The notes: a model not told the origin generated them from the sequence alone. A stretch of 64,000 nucleotides of DNA from Paenibacillus sp. HGH0039 (GCF_000411255.1 NZ_KE150413.1:1396948-1460947), one strand, 5' to 3'. Shown: positions 33,579-42,432, numbered from the stretch's first letter. Translations and numbers: made by a program.

Positions 33579-34097
33579 TTATACGAGCTTTTTAACCGCT
33601 TCGATCGCGGCCTCGTAGTTCGGGTGCTCCGTCATTTCACCGAGATACTCCACGTATTGGATCTTGTCATTGGCATCAATGACGAAGATGGAACGCATGT
33701 CGAGCTGGAGTTCTTGAATAAGAACGCCGTAAGCTTGTCCGAAGGACTTCGCTTTGTAATCGGAAAGCAGGACGACTTGATCGATGCCTGCGGCGCCGCA
33801 CCAGCGGGCTTGTGCGAACGGAAGATCAACGCTGACAGTCAGAACGGCAACGTTATCGCCGAGTTTGGCGGCTTCTTCGTTAAAACGGCGGGTTTGAGCG
33901 TCGCATACGCCCGTATCGATGGAAGGGACCACGCTGATCAGCTTCACTTTGCCGGCATAATCGGAAAGGGAAACTTCGTTCAGGAGGTCTTTGTTCAGTT
34001 TGAAATCCGGTGCTGCATCGCCCGCTTTAAGCTCGGGACCGACGAGTGTGATCGGGTTGCCCTTAAAAGTGGCTGCACCCTTGCGTTCTTGAGACAT
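33579..34097 (-). CDS. tpx: Thiol peroxidase (atypical 2-Cys peroxiredoxin)
   Basis: 172 residues with AAGGAGGA before ATG 34097. Peroxidatic Cys65 in [15 protein letters not shown] and resolving Cys100 in [11 protein letters not shown] follow the Tpx layout exactly; the conserved catalytic Thr and Arg are in TGVC and TRR. It reduces hydroperoxides using thioredoxin, and a thioredoxin gene (trxA) lies elsewhere in the window at 62058. The LysR gene upstream points the other way, 182 bp off, and might control it, though no site proves this. Confidence 0.96.
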   Translation of the reverse strand: MSQERKGAATFKGNPITLVGPELKAGDAAPDFKLNKDLLNEVSLSDYAGKVKLISVVPSIDTGVCDAQTRRFNEEAAKLGDNVAVLTVSVDLPFAQARWCGAAGIDQVVLLSDYKAKSFGQAYGVLIQELQLDMRSIFVIDANDKIQYVEYLGEMTEHPNYEAAIEAVKKLV

Positions 34098-34279
34098 ATG
34101 TATTCCTCCTTATTGATTATCCGAAAGAACTGGAAATTCCAGCCCTCCCTATTATACCCTCGCGTTAAAGGGGTTGTCCAATACACTCTTTAAACATATG
34201 GAGCCTGGAAACGGTTCTCCGGAGCATCTAAATCGGCTATAATAGGTAGAGATAGTAGAACTTACTAATGGAGGAATCT

Positions 34280-35203
34280 GTGGAGTTACGACAACTGCAG
34301 TATTTCGTGAAAGTGGCTAAAAAGCAGCATATGACACAAGCGGCCGAAGAGCTTCGCGTGGCCCAGTCTGCCGTAAGCCGGCAAATCCGCCATTTGGAGG
34401 AGGAGCTTGGTGTTCGTCTGTTTGTCCAGAAAGGCCGCAATCTGCAGCTGACTCCCGCCGGGAGTCTGTTTCTGAGCCGTGCGGAACATATTTTGGCCGA
34501 CTTGGAGCGCGCGGTGGGCGAAGTGCGGGAATTCCTGGACCCCGAAGCCGGGGAGATTCGGGTCGGTTTTCCCCATAGTGTATCCGTTTCCATTCTTCCG
34601 GCGTTTATATCCTGCTTCAAGAAAGAGCATCCCAACGTTAAATTCCGGTTAAAGCAAGGAACTTACACCAGTCTCATCCGTGACGTTACGGAAGGCGAAA
34701 TCGATCTGGCGATCATATCGCCGTGTCCGGAGACGCATGAGCTCGTCAAGGGAGAAGTCATGCTCACGGAGGAGCTGTTAGCGGTGCTTCCGCCTAACCA
34801 TGCGCTGGCCGACTGTAAAAGCATCCGGCTGGAGCAGCTTAAGGAGGAGCCGTTTGTCATGTTCGGCGAACAGTATTCCCTTCGTCCGATCGTCATGAAC
34901 GCCTGCCTAAAGGCAGGATTTGTGCCGAAGATCGAATTCGAAGGAGACGAAACGGATACGATCCGCGGGCTTGTCGCAGCGGGGATGGGCGTCAGTCTTC
35001 TTCCCGAGCTGGCGCTGCGCTATACGACGCATATCGAGCCGTGTGTGGTGAAGGTCGATCCGAAAGTGACACGCACCGTAGGAGTCATCCGCCGGAGGGA
35101 CGAGAAACTTCCGCTCGTGACTGAGCTTTTCAGCCGGTTTCTGATGGAGTTTCAGCCCTCTGCCGATCCGGGCAGGCCTATGGGCAGATTAAACGGGTCT
35201 TAG
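34280..35203 (+). CDS. LysR family transcriptional regulator
   Basis: 307 residues starting MELRQLQYFVKVAKKQHMT at GTG 34280 with GGAGGA 6 bases upstream; the ATG at 34268 falls on the site. The N-terminal helix-turn-helix QAAEELRVAQSAVSRQI is clear, then a LysR_substrate domain with two alpha/beta lobes. It is most like GltC/CysL-type bacillal LysR proteins. It lies divergent to tpx, so it may sense a redox-linked or metabolic signal; the effector is unknown. Confidence 0.9.
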   Translation: MELRQLQYFVKVAKKQHMTQAAEELRVAQSAVSRQIRHLEEELGVRLFVQKGRNLQLTPAGSLFLSRAEHILADLERAVGEVREFLDPEAGEIRVGFPHSVSVSILPAFISCFKKEHPNVKFRLKQGTYTSLIRDVTEGEIDLAIISPCPETHELVKGEVMLTEELLAVLPPNHALADCKSIRLEQLKEEPFVMFGEQYSLRPIVMNACLKAGFVPKIEFEGDETDTIRGLVAAGMGVSLLPELALRYTTHIEPCVVKVDPKVTRTVGVIRRRDEKLPLVTELFSRFLMEFQPSADPGRPMGRLNGS

Positions 35204-35265
35204 CTGGATAACGGTGCGAGAAAGCACTCCGTCATACATAATCTGTCGTTTTCCGTGCATAAACA

Positions 35266-35301
35266 GAAAAAAAGCTTTCGTCTATTGGAGACGAAAGCTT
35301 A
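35266..35301 (-). terminator. Terminator after yugP
   Basis: Perfect AAGCTTTCGTC/GACGAAAGCTT arms; seven T on the minus strand. It may also stop LysR transcription. Confidence 0.85.
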
Positions 35302-35345
35302 TTGCGGTTACAGCATCTGCTGCGTCCGGGTTGGATACGGCCGTT

Positions 35346-36032
35346 TTAATCATTGGAACGGCTGTTGAAAATCATGACGTACTTAACGAGCTCAAGCAGC
35401 GAGATAAGAGCCGCAGCCACATAAGTCAAGGCGGCCGCGTTAAGCACTTTCGCTACGCCCTGCTCTTCTTCGTTGGTGATAAAGCCGCCTGCAATCATGA
35501 GCTCCCGGGCCCGGTTGCTGGCATTGAATTCGACCGGCAGAGTCACGAGCTGGAAAAGCACCGCGGCGGAGAAGAAGACGATTCCCAGAAGAAGCAGAAT
35601 ATCAAACTGCTGAAAAATAAGGCCGGCGATAAGTAGAAGCGGAGCAACGCCGGAAGCGAAGTTTACGACCGGGAACATCTTGTGGCGCGCAACAAGCATC
35701 GGATAATGGACTTGGTGCTGGATCGCATGTCCCACTTCGTGACAAGCGACCGAAACGGCCGAGATGGTGCTCTCGTAGTAGACAGGCTCGGAAAGACGTA
35801 CCGTTCTGGAGATCGGATCGTAATGATCCGTGAGAGCTCCGGGAACTGGCTCGATCGGAACATCGTACAGCCCTTCCGCATCAAGCATGCGGCGGGCCGC
35901 CTCGTATCCGGTCATACCGGATTGAACGGGTACCTGGGACCAGCGGTTGAACGTGCCGCGGACCCGGAATGAAGCCCACATGGATAAGCCGAAGGCAATG
36001 AGAATAAGAAAATCCATAGGATGAAAAAACAT
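35346..36032 (-). CDS. yugP: Zinc metallopeptidase YugP (neutral zinc metallopeptidase family)
   Basis: 228 residues with GGAGGT upstream of ATG 36032. The membrane-anchored zinc motif is CHEVGHAIQH, near 110. Hydrophobic segments lie at about 6-22, 135-155, 158-178 and 205-222. NASNRARELM after the third helix is also typical. YugP is a membrane-bound metal peptidase of unknown substrate in many Bacillota. It starts 40 bp after the MerR gene, on the same strand, so a MerR-yugP transcript is likely. Confidence 0.9.
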   Translation of the reverse strand: MFFHPMDFLILIAFGLSMWASFRVRGTFNRWSQVPVQSGMTGYEAARRMLDAEGLYDVPIEPVPGALTDHYDPISRTVRLSEPVYYESTISAVSVACHEVGHAIQHQVHYPMLVARHKMFPVVNFASGVAPLLLIAGLIFQQFDILLLLGIVFFSAAVLFQLVTLPVEFNASNRARELMIAGGFITNEEEQGVAKVLNAAALTYVAAALISLLELVKYVMIFNSRSND

Positions 36033-36072
36033 AACTGCAGACCTCCATAGTCAAGATAGTCGTGGGGATCCG

Positions 36073-36504
36073 TTACGTAAAGGGACCTTTGCCGAGCAAA
36101 TAGAGCAGTGCCTCGACGCATGCGGCGGTGGGCTGGGTAATCAGATTATAAATCTTTTTGAGCTGATTCGGTTTTAGCTGCTGAATCATAGGATCAAGTT
36201 CCTTGATTTCTTTCTGCAGTTGGCCGAGCAGCACCTGATAGGATGTCAGCTTATCGGTCACATGTTCGTCGTGGGCCGCTTTATCCAGCTTCAGCATTGT
36301 TGTACGGATTTCTTCCAACGTATATTTCTCTTTTTTCATCTCTTCAATACGTTTGAGCCGCAGCAAGGTTTCATCCGAATACAGGCGGTAATTGGTGTCC
36401 GATCTTTTCTCGGGATGAATCAGGCCCAGCTTGGTGTAATAATCGATCGTCCTGGGGCTGACTCCGGCCAACCGGGACAACTCTCCGATTCTATGAAGCT
36501 TCAT
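36073..36504 (-). CDS. MerR family transcriptional regulator
   Basis: 143 residues. MKLHRIGELSRLAGVSPRTI, then DYYTKLGLIHPEK and the wing KRSDTNYRLYSDE form a textbook MerR DNA-binding domain. A coiled dimer helix follows (about 85-125). No Cys pair for metal sensing is present. Translation context is odd: an AAAGGAGG ideally spaced for an ATG at 36512 opens a three-codon ORF (ATG GGG ATA TGA) whose stop overlaps the MerR ATG, while the distance to the MerR ATG itself is poor (17 bases). It probably reads with yugP downstream. Confidence 0.88.
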   Translation of the reverse strand: MKLHRIGELSRLAGVSPRTIDYYTKLGLIHPEKRSDTNYRLYSDETLLRLKRIEEMKKEKYTLEEIRTTMLKLDKAAHDEHVTDKLTSYQVLLGQLQKEIKELDPMIQQLKPNQLKKIYNLITQPTAACVEALLYLLGKGPFT

Positions 36505-36811
36505 ATCCCCATGATTTTGCCCCTCCTTTAAAAGTTGTTGTTCGCACGTGTTTACCTCAGCCTAATGATACCCGATCCTAAACCGTACAGTCAAACGTAA
36601 TGCTTTTGACATTTTGATGAACAATTATACATCTGACATATACATTACATATTATGATAAATATATTGTTGAAATCTGAAAAAAGTTGATTTTTTTAATA
36701 AAAAACATCCGAAACGTGAACGAAACCTATTGTTTTTTCGCAAAACGTTCGCGTATAATGACACTAATCAATTATCTTGTAAAGAAACCTAACATGAAAG
36801 GGCTGGTATGA
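36505..36811 (+). promoter_or_regulatory. AT-rich control region before amtB
   Basis: 307 bp. It contains TTGTTT (36730), 18 bp, TATAAT (36754-36759) and the GlnR/TnrA box at 36778-36794. A weaker TGACA-N7-GAACA copy is at 36607-36623. There is no other ORF besides the three-codon one before MerR. Confidence 0.65.
36778..36794 (+). promoter_or_regulatory. GlnR/TnrA box
   Basis: TGTAAAGAAACCTAACA fits TGTNAN7TNACA exactly. It lies about 12 bases past the predicted start of transcription, a repressing position. Another, weaker copy lies about 170 bp upstream. Confidence 0.8.
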
Positions 36812-38239
36812 ATGATTAAAAAGACACTGATCGGGTTAGCGCTGCTCAGTATGGTTTTCCCGACTTTGGCGTTTGCGGAAGCTCCGACACCGGAGCAACT
36901 GCAAGCCGCGATCAACTCGGTATGGGTGCTGGTCGCCGCTATGCTGGTTGTCTTTATGCAAGCCGGTTTCGCTTTGCTTGAAGCAGGCTCAACCCGGATG
37001 AAAAATGCCGGCCACGTGGCGGGTAAAACCATTCTGACTTTCGGAATTTGCGCCATCGCATTCTGGGCGTTCGGTTTCGGGCTTGCTTTCGGAGACGGGG
37101 CCGGATTGTTCAACAACAATCTGTTCGGCTTGTCCGGCTTCTTCATGGACGGAGTCAACGCCGACGCCTTCGTTTCCTTGAGCGCTTCGGATGTCCCGAT
37201 CACGATTAAGTTTTTGTTCCAACTGGCGTTTGCGGGTGTATCGCTGGCAATCGCGTGGGGAGGCTTCGCCGAACGCGCCAAGCTCCCGGTATACTTTATT
37301 TTCGGACTGCTATTCACCGTAGTGATTTATCCGATCGTGGCTCACTGGGTATGGGGCGGCGGCTGGCTGTCCAAAATCGGCATGCAGGATTTTGCGGGCT
37401 CCACGGTTGTGCATCTGCAAGGAGCAACAGCGGCACTTGTGGCAACCATCCTCCTGAAGCCGCGTATCGGCAAATTTAATAAAGACGGCTCGCCCAATAA
37501 AATTCCGGGCCACAATCAAGTGCTGTCCGTGCTTGGCGTCATCATCATCTGGATCGGGTGGTTCGGTTTTAACCCGGGGAGTACGCTGAGCGCAATGGGA
37601 GACGGTTTCTTCGGCTATATCGCCTTGACGACAAACTTGGCCGCGGCGGCAGGCGGCGTGGCCGCTATGGCGGTCTCCTGGATTTACTTCGGCAAATCCG
37701 ACATTCCAAGCATGCTTAACGGTGTGCTTGCCGCGCTTGTCGCGATCACGGCTTCCTGCGCTTTCGTTACGCCTCTGGCATCGATCGCCATCGGGGCCAT
37801 CGCTGGCGGGGTCACTTTCTTCACGGCGATCTGGTTTGAGAAGAAAGGGATCGACGATCCGGTCTACGCTTTCTCCGTGCATGGCATCGCCGGGATTTGG
37901 GGCACATTGTCCACAGGCTTCTTCGCTACGCCGGAGCTGGCCAAAACGGTCAATGTAGGCGGAGCGGGCTTGTTCTACGGCGGCGGTTTCCACCAGCTGT
38001 GGGTGCAGTTTATCGGAGTAGCGGGCGCACTTGTCTTCGTCCTTGTTATTTCCTTCATCGTCCTCTACCTGATTAAAGTTACGACGGGTCTGCGCGTGAC
38101 GGAAGAAGAAGAAATCATGGGGCTGGATCTCGCCGAGCACGGCACTTACGGGTATCCGGAGCAAATGAATCACGCGATCGAAGCGCACACTTCGGCAAAA
38201 CAGTCCAATGAAGGCGGTCGCTCGGTGCCGGTTTCGTGA
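36812..38239 (+). CDS. amtB: Ammonium transporter (Amt family)
   Basis: 475 residues. A cleavable signal (MIKKTLIGLALLSMVFPTLAFA) is followed by eleven helices. Family marks are FMQAGFALLEAGSTRMKN, the twin-His pore region in HLQGATAALVAT and FSVHGIAGIWGTLSTG. It imports ammonium under nitrogen limitation. The GlnR box upstream agrees. In many bacteria amtB is paired with glnK, but no PII gene is here; instead a GlnD-like nucleotidyltransferase gene follows 38 bp downstream. The C-terminal 55 residues after the last helix are a soluble tail. Confidence 0.95.
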   Translation: MIKKTLIGLALLSMVFPTLAFAEAPTPEQLQAAINSVWVLVAAMLVVFMQAGFALLEAGSTRMKNAGHVAGKTILTFGICAIAFWAFGFGLAFGDGAGLFNNNLFGLSGFFMDGVNADAFVSLSASDVPITIKFLFQLAFAGVSLAIAWGGFAERAKLPVYFIFGLLFTVVIYPIVAHWVWGGGWLSKIGMQDFAGSTVVHLQGATAALVATILLKPRIGKFNKDGSPNKIPGHNQVLSVLGVIIIWIGWFGFNPGSTLSAMGDGFFGYIALTTNLAAAAGGVAAMAVSWIYFGKSDIPSMLNGVLAALVAITASCAFVTPLASIAIGAIAGGVTFFTAIWFEKKGIDDPVYAFSVHGIAGIWGTLSTGFFATPELAKTVNVGGAGLFYGGGFHQLWVQFIGVAGALVFVLVISFIVLYLIKVTTGLRVTEEEEIMGLDLAEHGTYGYPEQMNHAIEAHTSAKQSNEGGRSVPVS

Positions 38240-38277
38240 CCGCGCCCCGGACCGGTCTCATCTAAGGAGATGCCGTC

Positions 38278-39405
38278 ATGGAACCGATAGTAGGATCGGC
38301 TTGGCAACTGCTCCGCGCAAGAATCAACCGTGCCGCCGGATCGGATGAACTGGCTCTGATCCGCGCGGATATGCAGGATTTGTTCCGGAGGGAACTCGGC
38401 GAGGAAGCGGCGGCCTTGCTGTACGAAGAACTCAATTTTACACACGATGCCATGATCCGGAAAATGATTTCCTTGGCGGAAAAGCGCCTGGAAGCGGAAG
38501 GAGCGGGGGAGCCGCCGCTCCCTTACGCATTCCTGCTTATGGGGAGCGGGGGCCGGGAGGAACAGACGCCGTGGAGCGACCAGGACAGCGGACTGGTTTA
38601 CGAAAATCCCCCGGAAGGCGCGGAAGCGGCGGCGGACGGATATTTCAGCAAGCTGGCCCAGCGAATCCGCCAAGGTCTGGAGCTGGCAGGTTATCCACCG
38701 TGCACGGGGAGGGTGCTGGCCGAGAACCAGCTGTGGAGAAGAAGCGAATCGGGGTGGAAAGATCAGCTTAACGGCTGGTTTGCGGAGCCCGTCTGGGAGA
38801 ACGCGCGCTATTTGCTTATCGCGGCCGACCTGAGGTGCGTATACGGCAGCGAAGCTCTTGCGGACCGGATCAAGCAGGCCTTCCACGAGAGCATAGCGCT
38901 CAACCGCGGGCTGCTCCTGCCGCTTCTGGCTAACACCCTGCACCATAAAGTGTCCCTGGGACTGCTGGGGCGTCTGGTGACGGAACGGTACGGGCCTTAC
39001 GCGGGCGGCGTGGACATCAAATACGGACTTTATATCCCGCTTGTAAATGCGGTCCGTCTTCTGGCTCTGGAAAACGGCATTTCCGTTTCTTCCACCCTTA
39101 AAAGAATCGATGCGCTCATCGACCGCGGAGCCGTTACGGTTGAGTTCGGCACGGCTTGCCGGGAAGTGTTTCTGCACTCATTGAAAATGAGATTGAACAC
39201 GCCTTTTTACAGGGAAAACGGACACTTCGCGACTGCGGGTATACTGCCTGCCGGAATGCTGACCGGCAAATGCCGGGCGGAACTGAAAAGCGGCCTTAAA
39301 TTCGGAAAACAGCTTCAGCGGCAGGTCATCCGCCAGGTGCGGGGTTCCGTCAAGAAAGGCAGGGACGCTTCCTCCGCCAAACTGCGCGAGCATACGGGAC
39401 AATAG
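38278..39405 (+). CDS. DUF294 nucleotidyltransferase-like protein
   Basis: 375 residues, AAGGAGA upstream. GSGGREEQTPWSDQDSG (89-105) is the GSxGR-E-DxD catalytic motif of the GlnD-type nucleotidyltransferase fold (DUF294 plus DUF294_C). The full motif suggests activity. Relatives elsewhere carry CBS domains; none here. Placement behind amtB and before a DEDDh exonuclease recalls the SSS-type transporter/DUF294/exonuclease neighbourhoods of proteobacteria. Target unknown; PII uridylylation is unlikely as there is no PII gene nearby. Confidence 0.85.
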   Translation: MEPIVGSAWQLLRARINRAAGSDELALIRADMQDLFRRELGEEAAALLYEELNFTHDAMIRKMISLAEKRLEAEGAGEPPLPYAFLLMGSGGREEQTPWSDQDSGLVYENPPEGAEAAADGYFSKLAQRIRQGLELAGYPPCTGRVLAENQLWRRSESGWKDQLNGWFAEPVWENARYLLIAADLRCVYGSEALADRIKQAFHESIALNRGLLLPLLANTLHHKVSLGLLGRLVTERYGPYAGGVDIKYGLYIPLVNAVRLLALENGISVSSTLKRIDALIDRGAVTVEFGTACREVFLHSLKMRLNTPFYRENGHFATAGILPAGMLTGKCRAELKSGLKFGKQLQRQVIRQVRGSVKKGRDASSAKLREHTGQ

Positions 39406-39425
39406 GACCGGAAAGGAGTAAAACG

Positions 39426-40154
39426 ATGAAAGAGAGCGGCCCCGACGGCGGTATGTGGAGGCTTTACAAGATGGGCGGCTTGACCCCGGCGATTACCTCC
39501 ATGTTTAACCCGCGCAACGCCCAGCAGATGGCGTTTATCCGTCAGCTTCTGAAGGATCAGCGCAGACATTCGCTGCTGGACACTCGCCTGCACAATCTCA
39601 AAGTGGTTGTTTTTGATCTGGAAACAACGGGCTTCTCATCGACGGCGGACGAGATTATTTCGATCGGCGCGGTGTCTATGGCCGGGGACAAGCTCGAAGA
39701 CAAGACGTTTTACACCCTTGTGAATCCGAACCGCCCGATTCCTCCCCATATCGAAGAGCTGACCGGAATCCGGACGGAAGAGACGGCCGAAGCTCCGGAC
39801 TTGATTACGGCCCTGCGTGAATTTTTCGAGTTTGTAGGGGCAAGGGTATTGCTGGCGCACGGCTCGGCCCATGACAAAGCGTTTTTGAATGCGGCGCTCT
39901 GGAAAACTTCGAAAGTCAGCCTCTCCCACCGGGTGCTGGATTCGATGATGGTAGCCAAATGGCTGATGCCTCGGCGCAAAGACTATACCCTCGATTCTCT
40001 GCTTGAGCTGTACGAGATTCCGGTGCTGAGAAGACACCACGCCCTGGACGATTCTTTGATGACTGGCGAGCTGTGGAAGAAGCTTCTGGAAGAAATCGGT
40101 GAAATGGGCGTGGATACGCTCGGAGATCTTTACGCGCTTCTCAGCAAAGCCTAG
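39426..40154 (+). CDS. DEDDh 3'-5' exonuclease domain protein (DnaQ-like)
   Basis: 242 residues, AAAGGAG before ATG 39426. VVVFDLETTGFSST carries the DxE of Exo I (Asp64, Glu66), the second Asp lies in AHGSAHDKAFLNAAL and HHALDDSLM holds Exo III His-x4-Asp. This is the proofreading-exonuclease fold of PolC/DnaQ without a polymerase. A 50-residue N-terminal extension is helical. It closes the amtB-DUF294-exo run, 20 bp after the DUF294 gene; the three are surely one transcript. Confidence 0.9.
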   Translation: MKESGPDGGMWRLYKMGGLTPAITSMFNPRNAQQMAFIRQLLKDQRRHSLLDTRLHNLKVVVFDLETTGFSSTADEIISIGAVSMAGDKLEDKTFYTLVNPNRPIPPHIEELTGIRTEETAEAPDLITALREFFEFVGARVLLAHGSAHDKAFLNAALWKTSKVSLSHRVLDSMMVAKWLMPRRKDYTLDSLLELYEIPVLRRHHALDDSLMTGELWKKLLEEIGEMGVDTLGDLYALLSKA

Positions 40155-40189
40155 GGCTCGCAGAAAGCGGAGAAGAAGGCTATGAGATG

Positions 40190-40239
40190 AAAAAGCAAGC
40201 AGGAATGCGGAAAGCCGCGGATACCTGCTTGCTTTTTTT
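40190..40239. terminator. Bidirectional terminator between exonuclease and JAMM genes
   Basis: AAAAAGCAAGCAGG and CCTGCTTGCTTTTT arms with GCGG/CCGC inside; convergent genes. Confidence 0.9.
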
Positions 40240-40242
40240 GGT

Positions 40243-40908
40243 TCATAGCGCTTCTATACAAAGCGGGATTTTACGGAGTCTCGGGAGACTTTTGACCTGA
40301 TATGACCGATTAGACGACGGAGCGGATACTGTACGCTGCGAGGTCCGATCGGTCCGGGTGTACGTCTCGGAGGGACCAACCGGTCCGGGCTGCCCCGTAT
40401 CCTCAGTCTTGACGGCCTTGCCGGCGGAATCCTCCGATTCGGACGGTCCGAGTGCTGCGCCGCTCTCCTGCGGTTCCGCCCACGCGTATACCGCTGTTTC
40501 GGGAGCGGAACGCACCAGGGAGACGATCCAGAAGGAGGGCAGTTCCGGCCACAACCGTAAGACCGAGATGTCCTCGCAAGACGGCAAAGCGGCCGTACGC
40601 GGGTGGGAGTGGAACAGTCCCAGCAGCACGGGACCCGCTAATGAAGAGCGCGCGGGCCGGTCCCTAGGGGCTTTTCCGCCGCCTAAGTGATGCATAATAT
40701 CGGAGGGGGATATGCGGAAAGAACGGGTGGGGCAAGCCGAAACATTCGGAACCCATACGAAAGAGGAGACATAGGCGGTCTCCTTCCGAATCCTTCCGTA
40801 AACGAATCCGCACGCCTCTTCATCCGGAAAGCTGCTGAACCGCGCCAGCCATTCCGTGTACAAAGACCGGCTTACGTTGATTTCAGTTAACCGTTTCGCG
40901 TTTATCAT
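40243..40908 (-). CDS. M67 (JAMM/MPN) family metallopeptidase
   Basis: 221 residues. The JAMM zinc site is complete: Glu30/31 in PDEEACGFVYG, His100 and His102 in GLFHSHPR, and Ser110/Asp113 in LPSCEDISVL. Bacterial members remove C-terminal residues from ubiquitin-like sulphur carriers or are linked to siderophore and cysteine synthesis, but no such gene is adjacent. Residues 145-203 form a Ser/Pro/Glu/Thr-rich low-complexity stretch before a short basic end (SLPRLRKIPLCIEAL). No Shine-Dalgarno lies before ATG 40908; the sigma-A promoter sits 6 bases upstream (see findings). Confidence 0.82.
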   Translation of the reverse strand: MINAKRLTEINVSRSLYTEWLARFSSFPDEEACGFVYGRIRKETAYVSSFVWVPNVSACPTRSFRISPSDIMHHLGGGKAPRDRPARSSLAGPVLLGLFHSHPRTAALPSCEDISVLRLWPELPSFWIVSLVRSAPETAVYAWAEPQESGAALGPSESEDSAGKAVKTEDTGQPGPVGPSETYTRTDRTSQRTVSAPSSNRSYQVKSLPRLRKIPLCIEAL

Positions 40909-40914
40909 GCGCTA

Positions 40915-40943
40915 ATTATAACGGAATCCTTTACCGCACTCAA
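40915..40943 (-). promoter_or_regulatory. Sigma-A promoter abutting the JAMM start codon
   Basis: Minus strand TTGAGT (40943-40938), 17 bp, TATAAT (40920-40915), then TAGCGC and ATG 40908. The first transcribed base should be at or next to the start codon. Confidence 0.75.
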
Positions 40944-40947
40944 CGGA

Positions 40948-42249
40948 TCAGCTGATTTTTCCCTGCGGTTTAACAAGAAAAAACACAAGGACGAGCGTCA
41001 ACCCCGCCAGCGAGGATACGGTTATAAAAATGAGCCGGTCGGATTTATCCATCAGCCAGCCGAATATGGGCGGACCGAAGGCCACGCCGATGAACCGGAG
41101 GCTGTTATAGATAGACGTGATCATACCGCGTTCGCTTTTTTCCACGGAGCCGGTGATCATCGTGTTGAGACAGGGGAGAAGCAGCCCGGTGCCTATGGCG
41201 CTTAAGGTAAGCAGGCCGATAAATAAATACAGATTCTGGAGAGCGAATATCGTGGATGCCAGCGACAGCGTCATAACTAAAAGGCCGATGTTAATCAGCC
41301 AGCGCATCACGGTGCCGTTTTTCTTAATCAGGGCTCCGGTTGTGTAGGAGGTAATGACCATGCCCAGCAGCGGGATCGCCAGGACAAACCCTTTTTTGAC
41401 GCCGTCTATGTGGTAAGGGGGCTCCTCCAATATGTTGGACAGATAAAACAGGACACCGAACAGGATAAAAAGCGCAAGAGAACCCGCGAAAAAGGAAGTG
41501 ATCAGCCAGCGTCCTTTCTTTTTCAGAATGGTTCCGATTTTGTGGAGATAAGGCTTCAGTTCCGTCGGTTCCTTCTTGGTTTTGGGTTCGTGAATGAGAA
41601 ACATCATGGCCAGCAGAGCCAGGAGACAAAAGATCGGAAAGGCGAAAAAAGGCATATACCAGACAATAAGAGCAAGCAGGGAGCCGATGATGGGACTGAG
41701 CACCTTACCGAACCCGTTGGATGCTTCCGTCAAGCCGAGAGCCTTGCTTTCCGTCCCCCCTTTATACAAATCCCCGACGAGCGCCATCGCGATGGGGGCC
41801 GTGCCGGCTGCGCCGATACCCTGAATGGCCCTGGCTATAATCAGGATCGTATACGATTTCCAGATCGCTCCGAACGCCGCCAAAACCCCGGCCGCCCCAT
41901 ATATAATAAGAGACGGGATGATCACCGATTTCCTTGTAAACCGGTCGGACAAGTAACCGGAGATAGGGATGATCAGGCCTGCGGTAATCGAAAACAGTGT
42001 GATGACCAGACTGCTCTGAAACTTGGTGATGCCCAGCTCCGTTTCCAATTGCGGGAGAATAGGGACCAGCATCGAGTTCCCGAGTACCAGTACGAGCGGT
42101 ACCGTCGCAATGGCCATAAATTCAAGAAGCCGGCTTTTGCCGCCGCCTTTTTTACCGCCTTCAGCCGTCTGTTCGGCGGTAAACTGGTAGTCGTCGTCCT
42201 GATCACTCTCGAAAATGATGTCAAGCCCTCGGGATTTTGATTTTTCCAT
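40948..42249 (-). CDS. MFS transporter (DHA1-like drug/solute exporter)
   Basis: 433 residues. A hydrophilic N-terminal 40 residues (MEKSKSRGLDIIFES, then QTAEGGKKGGGK) precede twelve helices; the motif A sequence ISGYLSDRFTRKSV (about 100) and motif C-like GTAPIAMALVGDLYKGG support an export-type MFS of the DHA1 class. AGAGGTC precedes ATG 42249. The substrate is unknown. The 3' end lies 40 bp before the JAMM start, but an independent promoter is in between. Confidence 0.85.
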   Translation of the reverse strand: MEKSKSRGLDIIFESDQDDDYQFTAEQTAEGGKKGGGKSRLLEFMAIATVPLVLVLGNSMLVPILPQLETELGITKFQSSLVITLFSITAGLIIPISGYLSDRFTRKSVIIPSLIIYGAAGVLAAFGAIWKSYTILIIARAIQGIGAAGTAPIAMALVGDLYKGGTESKALGLTEASNGFGKVLSPIIGSLLALIVWYMPFFAFPIFCLLALLAMMFLIHEPKTKKEPTELKPYLHKIGTILKKKGRWLITSFFAGSLALFILFGVLFYLSNILEEPPYHIDGVKKGFVLAIPLLGMVITSYTTGALIKKNGTVMRWLINIGLLVMTLSLASTIFALQNLYLFIGLLTLSAIGTGLLLPCLNTMITGSVEKSERGMITSIYNSLRFIGVAFGPPIFGWLMDKSDRLIFITVSSLAGLTLVLVFFLVKPQGKIS

Positions 42250-42432
42250 GTGGTTGACCTCTCTTCTGACTTGGTACGGATAGGGTTTCCTCGGGGCGGA
42301 AGATCATACTTTTTAAACCGTTCATAATGTTGGAATCGGATAAAGATGGGGATACTGACCGTGTATGTACCTGATTTTGAGCTTCCCGTGTGATAGAATA
42401 AAAAGCGAATGATGCGGAAATGAGGTCTGAAA

